Below are positions 1 through 10,400 of a DNA stretch of 64,000 nt, piece by piece (position 1 is the stretch's first letter; every line of letters begins with the position of its first letter). Under the pieces are notes generated by a model, which made no database searches, was not told where the DNA came from, and worked only from the letters and a program-made list of their open reading frames with translations. The position numbers were made by a program, and so were the translations under genes. This stretch comes from Musa acuminata AAA Group (Eukaryota; Streptophyta; Magnoliopsida; Zingiberales; Musaceae): NCBI RefSeq assembly GCF_036884655.1, contig NC_088348.1, positions 23,726,501 to 23,790,500 of the forward strand, given 5' to 3'.

Positions 1-83
1 ATTTGAATTGTTAGACTATTTTGTTACAATATAAACTCTAAATTTCAAATGAATTAAATAATCATATATGTAGATATACCTAA

Positions 84-330
84 TTGTTGATCCTACCACC
101 AAAACGAACGACAGGCCTCCACAGGTGGTGGATTGTGGTCCTCGATCCTATACATTTGCATTTCAATATGATATGTCTGTTGGACTCAATCATGAAATTG
201 ATCTTACAACATAGTGTATTGATATACCGTATGCCATTGGTGCATCAATGTGGTGATGATCGTAGGCTGATCGTCATGAATCACATTTGTCCGAGGCAGC
301 TCCTGAGGCATAAATTTCTCTTTCAACACT
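84..330 (-). mobile_element. possible degenerate transposon reading frame
   Basis: Read on the minus strand, this stretch gives a broken peptide track with in-frame stops, including a patch HNPPPVEACRSFWW. It resembles a decayed transposase-like tail in style, but I do not recognise a family. It sits in what is probably an intron or the upstream part of the SAPS-family gene. The base composition changes sharply to AT-rich DNA right of it. Confidence is low; it could be random sequence. Confidence 0.2.
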
Positions 331-776
331 ATAAATATATCAAACACCCTAATAGGTATTAAAGACTTTAAATTGACCTAAAATCGATTAAATTTTGATT
401 AAATCATCATTAAAATAACTAATCGCAACCTTAAATAACTTTAATAAAACCTAATTAACCTAATTAAACCTAGTTTATCATCATAAATATGTCAAACATA
501 TAAAAGAAGGATTAAATACGTAATTTGATCCAATATAGTTCAAATTACGATGAAATCATCGTTAGATATACTAATTACATGATTAACATAGTTAATTACT
601 CACTAATTGGTTCTCTTTCAACATTATAAACATGTCAAACACCCTAATAGATATTAAAGATATTGAATTGACATAAAATCGATCAAATTTTGATTAAATT
701 ATCATTAAAATGATTAATCACAGCATTCAATTACTTTAATAAAACCTAATTAAACTTATTTTACTATCATAAATAT
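317..776. repeat. dispersed direct repeat, two diverged copies
   Basis: Two AT-rich blocks, about 317-497 and 611-776, share the same word order: ctctttcaaca..tataaa, caaacaccctaata, gattaaat, then actttaataaaacctaatta. Their starts are about 294 bases apart. The copies differ by many substitutions and small indels, so the duplication is old. The DNA between and beside them is similarly AT-rich and non-coding. It probably belongs to a decayed transposon that occupies much of 1-1260. Confidence 0.6.
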
Positions 777-1129
777 CTTTTAATAATTAATATGCATGAA
801 ATATAAATATTTGACCTATTAAGTATCTAATTTTGAATTAATCAATTAAACACACTAATCATAATATTAAAGATCTTAATTACTCTCACTCTTTAATTAA
901 AGAAAGAGAATACATACCTCTTCATTAGAAAGTTCTTCCTCTTAATCTTCCCAAATTAGCCTCGATTCAATTCACAAATTGTTGTTTTGTAGAGTTTAAT
1001 AGAGCTCAAATATCAGAAAAAAAGAGTTCGAGATAGTTTAAGAGAGTATAAGAATGAAATGGAGTGAAATAGGGGAGAAAAAGAGTTTAAAAACCTATGA
1101 GTTGACCATTGGAGCACTGTTGCTGATCG

Positions 1130-1155
1130 GTAACGGTTGAAATTTCGACCGTTAC
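1130..1155. repeat. 26-bp near-perfect palindrome
   Basis: The arms gtaacggt and accgttac flank tgaaatttcg, whose core gaaatttc is itself palindromic. The segment is followed by an abrupt GC-rich stretch (1160-1262) with cggtac/accgcccg words, in contrast to the AT-rich DNA before it. This looks like a transposon end or a repeat-family signature rather than a gene regulatory site. Confidence 0.6.
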
Positions 1156-1581
1156 AGCCCCCATATCATCCGATACGGGGCGATATTAAGCGTTCTGCCC
1201 GGTAGCAGGTGGTCCGCGTACTGGTTTGCTGTCGGGCCGGTACATACCGCCCGAACCGGACAGTATTATTCGAAACTGTAAACCTTGGTTTGGACATCCT
1301 TATCTTGATTGGTTTATCGTTTGCCTAACTTCTTTTCTATGAGTCTATATACACTTTTTACTCTATTACATTACTTCCTGTTATGATTGGATACTCTTGC
1401 TGTCCAAGTTCTGAAGACAATCTTGCTACTTGCATGCACTTTAGGACTATTCCTTTCTTACTTTTCTGCAGATTGTGCTTCAATTAAATTTCAAAGCTTG
1501 TAATTGTATTAATTACCTTTGCTTCTGATGCTATACTTCATTGTATAAACACTCATTCTTATGGCCTGGTCTTACCTGCAG

Positions 1582-4500
1582 GAAAATAGTGATTGGGTTG
1601 ATTGGCATAGCAATGTCTTGCTCAAGCGGAATTCTGTAGAAAATGTACATCAATGGGCTTGTGGGTAGGTTATTTCAGGGTTTAAATGGTCACACTAAGA
1701 TGCTTAACCTTTATTTTTTTTCCATGTGTTGCTTTTCTGTAGATTTTGTTTTTGTTCATTTGAGACTACAACCTAATAAGGTTTCTGAGTTCAGTTTACT
1801 TCCTTTTTTATGAATGATGAGTCTATAGAATATGCAGTTGATAGCAAAAGAACTATTCATGTAGTAGGATAGTGAGAGTTTTCAGTGTCCAACATGCTCT
1901 CTTAAATTCTGGGTTTTGTATACTTTGTTATTTTATGGTTGTTTTCATTTTAAAGTTTCTCTGGATGGGTTTTAACTTTTTAAGTTTTTAACATAAAATT
2001 ATCTCATTTTATTGTTGTCGTTTTTCTCTATATATTTTTATTAGGGGGGAACATTCTTTTGCTTGGTAGATGTCCACAGTGCAACAAATTTGACTATTCT
2101 TTGCATTCTCATCTTTGTTATATATGGTGAATGTGATCATTTCAATTTAGATCTTTGCCATTGTTGATCTCCTAGGGTAACTATATCTCTCCTTCACTTG
2201 TAGTTACTTGGATGCCAGCCTTTGAAGGGTTTAATTGCCAAACTTTTAGTTGCAAAAGGCAGTTTTTAGAATTTTGGGGATGCATATTTGACTTTAAAAT
2301 TTTATATATTCCATTGAAATTTTCAAATATTGGTTGGACTTGTATGTATTGCCTGGTATTTCCTAGTTCAACCAAGCACCACAACCTGGTATTTGCTAGT
2401 TCGACCAAGCACCACAACTAGACCATAGAGGTAGTATCAGTTACTATTTAAGTTTTTTCTTCGTACCACCTTGTGTGCCAAATGGGTTTGGCCAGTTGAT
2501 GTAACCAGTAACCAACTTGTACTTATAAACTTTGTTTCCACATAAATCTTGATAAGGCCACAGTTTTGGCTAATTATGGCAGTTAGAGCATATATAGCTT
2601 TTTCCTTCTATTAGTTGATTATATAGGATGGTTATGCTTATGCATAGGAATTGGTTTAAATGTATCATCATTTGTTATATTACGATCAAAGGCATGATTG
2701 TAGTTGTTTTATATATAATGGATTGAGTGCTTACATAATATTAGTACCATTTTTTAAAACCTTTGGTGCATCCTATACTAAAAAAATCAGAATGAACATG
2801 CTCTTGCGGAATATTTTGGAACTTGGTTATCTCATATATTGCAGTATTATATACTTATTTTCATGCATATATCTGGATACTGGTATTTTAAGCTGTCCAA
2901 GGCTGGAAACAGGCAGATATTCAGAAAATTAGAATTTTCTAGGAGAGTTCACTTGATTGATGACCTACAGTAATTGAACTTAGTTCATCTTTACATGACA
3001 ATTTGTCAAAGCATTAGAGCTTCCTTAATAATCTCCATTGTTTTTCTCTTTTAGGTATGATTTATTCAAATACTTGAATTATGTAAACTGATTGCTTGCT
3101 CAGTGATTTAGTAACATATTTGAAATTTTGTACCATTGTTTTTACAGAACCATTACCAACTTTATGCTGCACTAAATTATTTAATAAAAGTTATGCTATT
3201 TGTACAGACTAAGAACTTTTTACATTTGTGACCATCTACACCTTGTTGGATATTCCATGGATTAAAATGGTTTTCACTATTTATTAGGCGTCCAACTACA
3301 CTACAGGACCGAGTTAGGGATAGTGATGATGAGGACTTCCGAGACAGGGATTTTGATGTGGCAGCACTGGCTAATAATTTGAGTCAGGCATTTCGATTGG
3401 GGATTTATACTAATGATGATATTGAAGAGGTAACATAAGGATGCACCTGAACCGTCTATGTTATTAAAAATATTGTTTTTGCTTGCTTACTGTTAAGTTT
3501 CATCTGTGAATCATTTCTTTTTTCAGACTATCTGCAGTAAGTTTGGTTTGATTTGATATACCTTTAAATTTCACTTATCACACTGTGTGCGGTGATCAAA
3601 GGCTGCACGTTACTTGCTACAGTCCTAGGTGCTGATGGGCTTGGGTTGACACAATTCCTGCAGTGTTTCAGCATGCCCTTGGAATAGGAATACATCTAGT
3701 CCAATATGCTTCTGATGCAAGCCATGTATTGCCCATATCAAAATTTGAGTAATTGCTGGTCTTATGACTGGCTTCATAACTGCATTGCCCGATGAGTGAT
3801 ACATACCACTAGAAACAATTATTAGCATGTGCACAATAGCTTCAGCAATCCTTGCTTGGCAATGTTGTGTAAAATTAAGTTTGACATGTGTGATATGAGT
3901 GGCTTGATTAAGGATTAGCTTCAGCAATCCTTTCTGGTCTTATTACTGGCTTGATAACTGCATGGCACGATGAATGATATATACCACAACAAACAATTAT
4001 TAGCATGTGCACAATAGCTTAAGCAAACCTTGCTTGGCAATGTTGTGTAAGATTGAGTTTGACATGTGTAATATTGGAGTGGATGTGTCCTTTTCTGATT
4101 AACATGTAAGAGAATATTAGAGGTGTACTCACAGCTGTTCTAGCATGATAAACAAACACATCATTCTTATTTAGTTCTGGAAAATAGATTGCTTGGAAGC
4201 AAACACCTTTCTTGTTTTGTTAGAGCTGACATTGTGAGACATTAATTATGCTTAATGATTTGGTAACATCAAAGATATTTGCAAACCTGATTTTCACCAT
4301 TCGCACAATAGTTAAATGATAAAAAATTATCTCAAGACACAGGGTTGTGTATATACTATCTGGATTCGTTGTTATTGATAATTTATCAATGTTTTTGGCT
4401 GCTGGGTGCAGGCTCAAGGATCTTTTGAACGAGATGATGATGAGGTATGGTACAATGTCACAGTTAATACTTTTTGTTTTTGTTGTCAATTTTCGAAAGG

Positions 4501-6291
4501 TTTTCTAGTGATGGAATGGGTAACTGTTGGGTTATAAACCTTGGGGTGTTGGTTGCAGTGATTTAAAAAGCGCTAGGCGCCAAAAGGCGCCAAAGTCCAA
4601 AAATGCCCGAGGCGCTAGGCGCTTGGCCAGGCGCTCGCCCGAGCGAAGCGAGGCGCTAAAATATAAAAATATATAATATAATTATTTAAAATTTTAAATA
4701 AAAATATACTATTTTAAATAAAAATTCTAGTCGCGAGCAGAGGGAAGGCTCGCGGGAGGCGCGAGCAGCGGGAGGGCTCGCGGGAGTCGCGAGCAAAGGG
4801 AAGGCTCGCGGGAGGGCTCGCGGGAGTCGCGAGCAGTGGGAGGGCTCGCGGGAGGCGCGAGCAACTGGAGGGCTCGCGGGAGCCGCGAGCAGCGGGAGGC
4901 GCGAGCAGCGGCAGCGGGAGCAGGAGCGACGAGCAGTGAGATCGGGAGTGGCAGCGGGTTAGGGTTGGGTAAGGGTTATATCGGTTTAGTTGGTTCGATT
5001 GAACCAACTAACAACCGAACCAGGATCGAACCAGACCTAAAATCTTGGTTCGGTCACTTGGTTTACCTAGGCGCTCGCCCGAAGCGCCCAACGCCTGGGC
5101 TCGGGCGAGCGCCCAGGCGGCGCCTGTTTGAAGCGCGCCGCCTGGGACATTAGCGAGGCGCTCGAGCCTCGCCTCGCCTCGCCCGAGCGCCTAGGCGAGC
5201 GCTCGAGTGCCTCTTTCAATCACTGGTTGGTTGGATGCAGTCTCAAAGAAATAAGCTGTTTCTTTTTATTTTCTTAATTCTATTTGATATGCCAATTACA
5301 TGAAGGTTTCACTTGATTTTCTACTATTTCACTTCTCATGCTATTATCCAAATCTGGATGAGGTAGGACATGGTGAACTTGTCAGTGCTCTTCAACCATA
5401 TAGTTGAGTTTGTATTCATCTGGTCCAAAGGCATTTAGATATTGGATAATTTTTGCAGGATGTTTACTTTGATGATGAATCTGCAGAAGTTGTCATTTCG
5501 TCTTTGCGTCTCGGGGATGACCAGGACAGGTAGTTGCAATTTTTGTGAACATCCCTGATATGCCTGCCCGCCAACCACTTGATTGATCAAGCTGATTGAA
5601 ATTCTCTGGCTTGTGCAGTTCCATCTTCACAAATTCCAACTGGTTTGCTTTTGAAAATGATAGAGGGGTCAACGATCGTCTAACAGATTCTCCTACTTCA
5701 TCGTCACCGAATTCAAATGAGAAATCACCTGATGTAGATGAGCCCGATGAGGTGGTTATTGGTGATAACAAAGATCTAAATGACATGGGAACATCTTTGC
5801 AAGCGACAGTTCTAGGAACCACTTCAGGAGAAACTCAGGCTACTGTCTCAGGGAATGGTCCTATCAATGAGCCCAAAGAGGGCACTAGTGACTCAAGTAT
5901 AAGTGAGGATGAGAAACCACCAGGGTGGGTTGAATGGAGAGAGACGCTGGGGTCTGACATAGCTGGTATAAATCCAACTGCAGATATTCCGAATGGTCAG
6001 TTTGAGATGGAGAAAGATGTAGATAATGAAGTTACACCTAGTACAGATGATTGTCAGCCTCCATCTGGAGACGCAGAAACAGAGAGACCAGATGTGGATG
6101 AAGGTGGATCACCAGGACCTACTGACATTCCTGCTGAAGAACTACCAGAGTCCAGTAAGCGTAATCTATGTGGGGACTCACCTGGATCTCCTCAAATCAC
6201 CTACGCTGGTTTAAGTTCGGAGCCACTTGGACATGAATCTGCTGCTGAAGATTCAGAACATGAGAGGACTTCTGACAATGTGGGGAAGTGA
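1582..6291 (+). CDS. SIT4 phosphatase-associated (SAPS) family protein, PP6 regulatory subunit-like, 3' part
   Basis: This is the C-terminal part of a plant SAPS-domain protein, a family that binds and regulates PP6/Sit4-type Ser/Thr phosphatases. Five exons join in frame: 1582-1664 (..WVDWHSNVLLKRNSVENV..), 3298-3429 (RPTTLQDRVRDSDDEDF.. and DVAALANNLSQAF), 4412-4444 (AQGSFERDDDE), 5459-5529 (DVYFDDESAEVVISSLRLG) and 5619-6291 (SIFTNSNWFAFENDR, then an acidic Ser/Pro-rich tail). All introns have GT-AG ends, and the stop is at 6289-6291. The SAPS repeat domain and start codon lie to the left, outside the window or behind the repeats at 1-1260. The low-complexity acidic tail is typical of the family. 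The 4445-5458 intron holds a hAT-type foldback. Family membership is recalled from known plant sequences and not searched. Confidence 0.85.
3756..4083. repeat. 178-bp-period tandem duplication in a SAPS-gene intron
   Basis: Blocks 3756-3905 and 3934-4083 repeat the same sequence with modest divergence: ctggtcttat.actggctt.ataactgcat, then aacaattattagcatgtgca, then ttgcttggcaatgttgtgta. Both lie in the 3430-4411 intron, where no exon is expected. This is a local duplication, not a known mobile element. Confidence 0.75.
4556..5225. mobile_element. non-autonomous hAT-type foldback/MITE-like element
   Basis: A 670-bp GC-rich element lies inside an AT-rich intron. It is flanked by an exact 8-bp direct repeat, gttggttg, at 4548-4555 and 5226-5233. 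It starts cagtgatttaaaaagcgc; the reverse complement of its end starts cagtgattgaaagaggc. The subterminal regions (4568-4660 and about 5065-5215) are rich in inverted aggcgc/gcgcct words that can fold back on each other. An 8-bp duplication with CA-G termini is the established signature of the hAT superfamily. No transposase is encoded; open frames here are GC-rich shadows. The interior (4730-4930) is a minisatellite. Confidence 0.85.
4730..4930. repeat. GC-rich minisatellite inside the hAT element
   Basis: Variants of gcgagcagcgggagggctcgcgggag recur about seven times with irregular unit length. The array fills the middle of the foldback element and explains the long low-complexity Arg/Gly or Pro/Ala frames on both strands, which I do not regard as genes. 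Confidence 0.75.
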
Positions 6292-6690
6292 GTTCAAGAT
6301 GGACAACACCAGCTCTATATTGATCCAATGATGGTTGCTCCATTCAGATGGTAACCTCGACATTGTTGCTCGCTGTAAAAACTGCAGAGCCCTGTACATC
6401 TTGGGAGAAGGCTTTTATGGTACGAGGGCTGATATGTTGTTCTGCCATTTACTGTTGACCTATCACTGCTGTACAAATGACAGGCCAATCTAACATAAGG
6501 AGGCACTGGCAACTTGTCTTCATGTTTTCTCGCCGTGCGTGGAAGTTGTTGAAATTGATTGGTGCCAATAATATCATTGGCATGTAGCTGCTCACTCCTA
6601 TTTTGTTCTTTTTTGTTTCTTTGTTGTACCCTTTGATGCTTAACGGTGTTAAAAATGGTTGTTGATCATATTGAAACATAGGACTACTGT
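6292..6690 (+). other. probable 3'UTR of the SAPS-family gene
   Basis: The roughly 400 bases after the stop lack a coding track, keep the mixed composition of a plant 3'UTR and end in a T-rich zone. No exact polyadenylation site can be fixed. The next 600 bases to 7240 hold only T-rich intergenic sequence and then a GC-richer promoter zone for the S12 gene. Confidence 0.4.
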
Positions 6691-7298
6691 TGTACCCATG
6701 GTAACGCTCGCTTCGGATAGTGATGCGACCTTTTTTATTTCTTTTTCTGGTTATATGACAGACTTATATGATTTACGTTCTAACCCATCTTTGGTGCTTG
6801 TGAGCTAAGTATAGATGATCGATATATTCTGAAAAAATGCACATCGATGTTAGTTCGAATAATAAAGCCCGCATCATCTTCCTGCTGTTTCCTATAATTG
6901 TCTGCATTTAATTGATATCAAACTGTAGGTTTTCCTCGTCTCATCAGAATATTGATGTCATGTGATCCCATGATGTTTCGGCTACCAAAAGCTTAGCATA
7001 ACTGTCCGTGACACGCCAAGATAATGGGCGTACGTATGTATGCGCGAGTGCCTGCCGTTCTTCCTCTACATCACCAGACCCAAGTCGTCCGACCCAATCG
7101 ATCAGGGAACCGGCGAGCCCAAACTTCAAGTGGTTCGGATAATCCGAACCCACATGGGTCATGTTGGGTTCCGCGCAACCCAAAAAGCGGGTCAGGGGAA
7201 ACCACCTTCCCATATGTATATATGTAAACGACCGCAACCTCGCCTTTCGCCTCGCCATCCCGAAACCCTAATCCTACAACCCGCGCATCTCATCTCAG

Positions 7299-7403
7299 GT
7301 TTGTGGCGCCACCCCCGCCTCCCCTCTTATCCTCATCGTCTCCTTCGAACCATTCCCTCTTGTTCTTACGATTCCTTTTTCTTTTTTTTTTCTTGTTCTT
7401 CAG
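7299..7403 (+). other. probable 5'UTR intron of the S12 gene
   Basis: The leader reads ..catctcag|gtttgtgg.. and rejoins at ..ttgttcttcag|gtcgagctc.. A strongly pyrimidine-rich tract (7366-7403) precedes the AG. The intron would be 105 bases, and the ATG follows 21 bases after it. A small intron in the leader is common in plant ribosomal protein genes; this one is inferred from splice sites only. Confidence 0.5.
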
Positions 7404-7424
7404 GTCGAGCTCGTCTGTCAAGAG

Positions 7425-10400
7425 ATGGCCGCGTAAGGAATCCATTACCCCCACTTTGTTCTTCCGTTCTATTTCGACAGCCGTGAAAGACATTTTGCTT
7501 TTCCTCTTTTTTTTTGTTCAGATACATGATGTTTCAACTTTTTCGTAATAAGCTGAATTCTTGTACGAAATCGGGGGTTTCTAGTTGTATTATATTTACA
7601 CTATAAATTTCTATCAAATATGTTCATCTTTTAAGGCTTAGAATGGCCATGATGTGAGTCCTTTGTGTCTATCAATTGATTTTGTTTAGGATCCTATTCA
7701 TGTATAGAGGTGGAGTATTCATCTCATCGGGGTTAGAATGGCCGTGATATGAGTCCTTTGTTTCTATCAATTGGTTTTGCTTAGGTATCTTCCTCATGTA
7801 TGGAGTTTTAAGATTGATCGCATGATAAGAAGGAAGTTTAAAATGTAATTTTTACAAAACGATAATGTTTTAAAGATTGGAAAAATTATAAAAATGAGAA
7901 AATTTTAAACATGTGAAGAATCTAAAAAAGAGGTTAAAAAGTGGTTAGTATAATAAAATATAAAGCCTATGATATTTTTTATAATAAATTAGGTATTAAA
8001 GATGGGGAAGAAACTATATATTGAATTGCTAAAGCTAAGGAAATAAAGTGTAAGGATTTAGGTAATATTAAATGCATTAGAGGTGACTAGATCAAAGAAT
8101 ACTCCTTAATGATAAGGAGATTAAGGAAAGATGAAAAAGTTATTTTTATAAATTATTTAATAAATATTGTAGACATGATTTAAATTTAATGATAAATAAT
8201 AATGATAGATTTAATAATCATAGATTTGTTCATAAAATTAGAGTTAGTGAAATAAAATACTCATTAAAGAAGATAAAAATAGTTAAGAATGTGAAGCCTG
8301 ATAGCATCCTTATTAAGGTTTAAAAAGTTATATGGGACAAGTGAGTAACTTAGCTAACTAGCTTATTTAACAAAATTATAAGATTCAACAAGATATTTAA
8401 TGAATGAAAAAAGTTTTTTAGTGCCAATTTATAAAAATAATGATGACAAAATTATTCGAATTATAAAGGAATTAAAATCATGAGTCAGACTATTAAATTT
8501 TGAGAAAGCGTTATTGAAAGTATGGTAAGGCTTGAAATAAATATCTTTGAAAATCTATTTGGTTTTATGCTTCGAGATCAATTATAGCAGTTATTTATTT
8601 ATTAAGATAATTAATAAATATATGGAGAAAAAAAAATTGTATATGGTTTTTATTGATTTAGAGAAAGCCTATGATAGGGTTCTTAGATATTTTTTATGGC
8701 AGGTTTTAAAAAAGAAAGGTGTATGCTAATGTTGCTGTTAGTGTTATAACTATAGGAAGTGTGTCTAGTAGTTTCCTATTGGTATGGAATTACATGAAAG
8801 ATCCACATTAAGTCTCTACCTTTTTCACATTGATAATGGATGAACTTATTAGTCACTTACATGATTGATCTCCCTAGTGTATATTATTTGCTTATCTTAT
8901 TATCTTAATTAATGGGAGCCTGAGTGGAATTAATTATAAACTTGAGTTATGGAGGCAAGCCTTCGAAACTAAAAGTTTTAGATGAAGTAGGACTAAAATT
9001 AAATATATATAATATAATTTTAGTGATTCTAGGAATAGTAGAGAGAATATAGTTAAGTTAGATGGATAGAAAGTCCCTCTAAGTAAAAAACTTTAGGTAC
9101 CTGAGGTCAATTATTCAACAAGATGGAGAGATTGATGAAGATATTGTTCGTAGAGACTCTTGATGAGACGCATCAGGAGCCTTGTGTAATCATAAGATAT
9201 CGTTGAAATTAAAAAAAAAATTATAAGACAGTTGTGAAACCAACAATGATTTATAAATCTGAGTGTCAGACAATTAAGAAATAACAGATACAAAAAGTTT
9301 GTGCTACCGTGATGAGAATGTTGAGTTGGATGTGTAGAGTTATTAGGAAAGATAAGAAAAAAAATATTTTTATTCGTGAACGACTGGGTATCGCTTCAAT
9401 ATAGGATAAGATAAGAAAATATTTAAGATGGTATGAACACATTTAAGAGATTTCTAGATGTGATAGTAAGAAAAGGTGAAATGATTAATGTTAGCGGTAC
9501 AAAGAGAGATAGAAGAAGGCCTAAAAAGATTTTAATAGAAATTATAAATAAAGATCTAAGCTCTCTGGACTTAACATATGGCTTTTTACAGATTTCATTG
9601 GTGGCAAAAGATCCATATAGTCACCCCAAATAGTTGGGACTTGTGGCTTTGTTGTTGTTGTTGTTGTATCTATCACATAGTCACTTCCCTTGACTATGTA
9701 CTTTGGCTGCTTGTACAAAGTTCAAGCTCCTAATAAGTAGTAATAACAGACCAATTGAGACTCACCTCAATCTTGAATGCCCATGGTAAAGTTCTGTAAT
9801 GTCTATAATGGTTTCTCAGCTTGCCCATCTTAGAACCAAGTCAATCGGGATCATAAGAGGTTTTTGGTTGAGTATTTCATGCTTCTTGGTAGGTTGTTTT
9901 CTCAATCAAGTGGAATGAGTGTTGAAATGGAATTCTTTCTGCGGCATGCAGTGCAGCATGTCTTGTCGCAGAAAATACTGACAAGTAGAGACATGTACAT
10001 GTGTACAGTTGCCTATAGTTCATGCTTTGCACGGAGAAATTTGTCTGTTATTTTCAGCTTAGCTTGTGTAATTTAATAAATTTTTTTTAGAAACATTCAT
10101 CTTCCTAGATAATTTAGGTGAATCGGGCATTGGTAGCCCTACACATGGACTAGATTTAAGTCTCAATAACTCACGATTGAATTATTGCTCTTCTCTTTTT
10201 CATTAATGACATGAATTATATAGTAGTAAACTCTTAGTTGATAGTGCAAAGCATGTTATAGATGACAATCTAATGATAAGATGGGTTTTTTAATATTGAG
10301 CTAGGGAAACATGGAGGCGGGAGGAGATTTCTGAATCATTCAAGCTGTTTTAAACAAAACTTATTCAGAATAAGTCATGATTAGAAAGGTTCCTTCAGAG

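Noticed and set aside
4714..5153. Long open frames on both strands in GC-rich DNA
   Set aside because: They fall in the minisatellite of the hAT foldback and read as low-complexity Arg/Gly/Pro/Ala/Ser strings with no family features.
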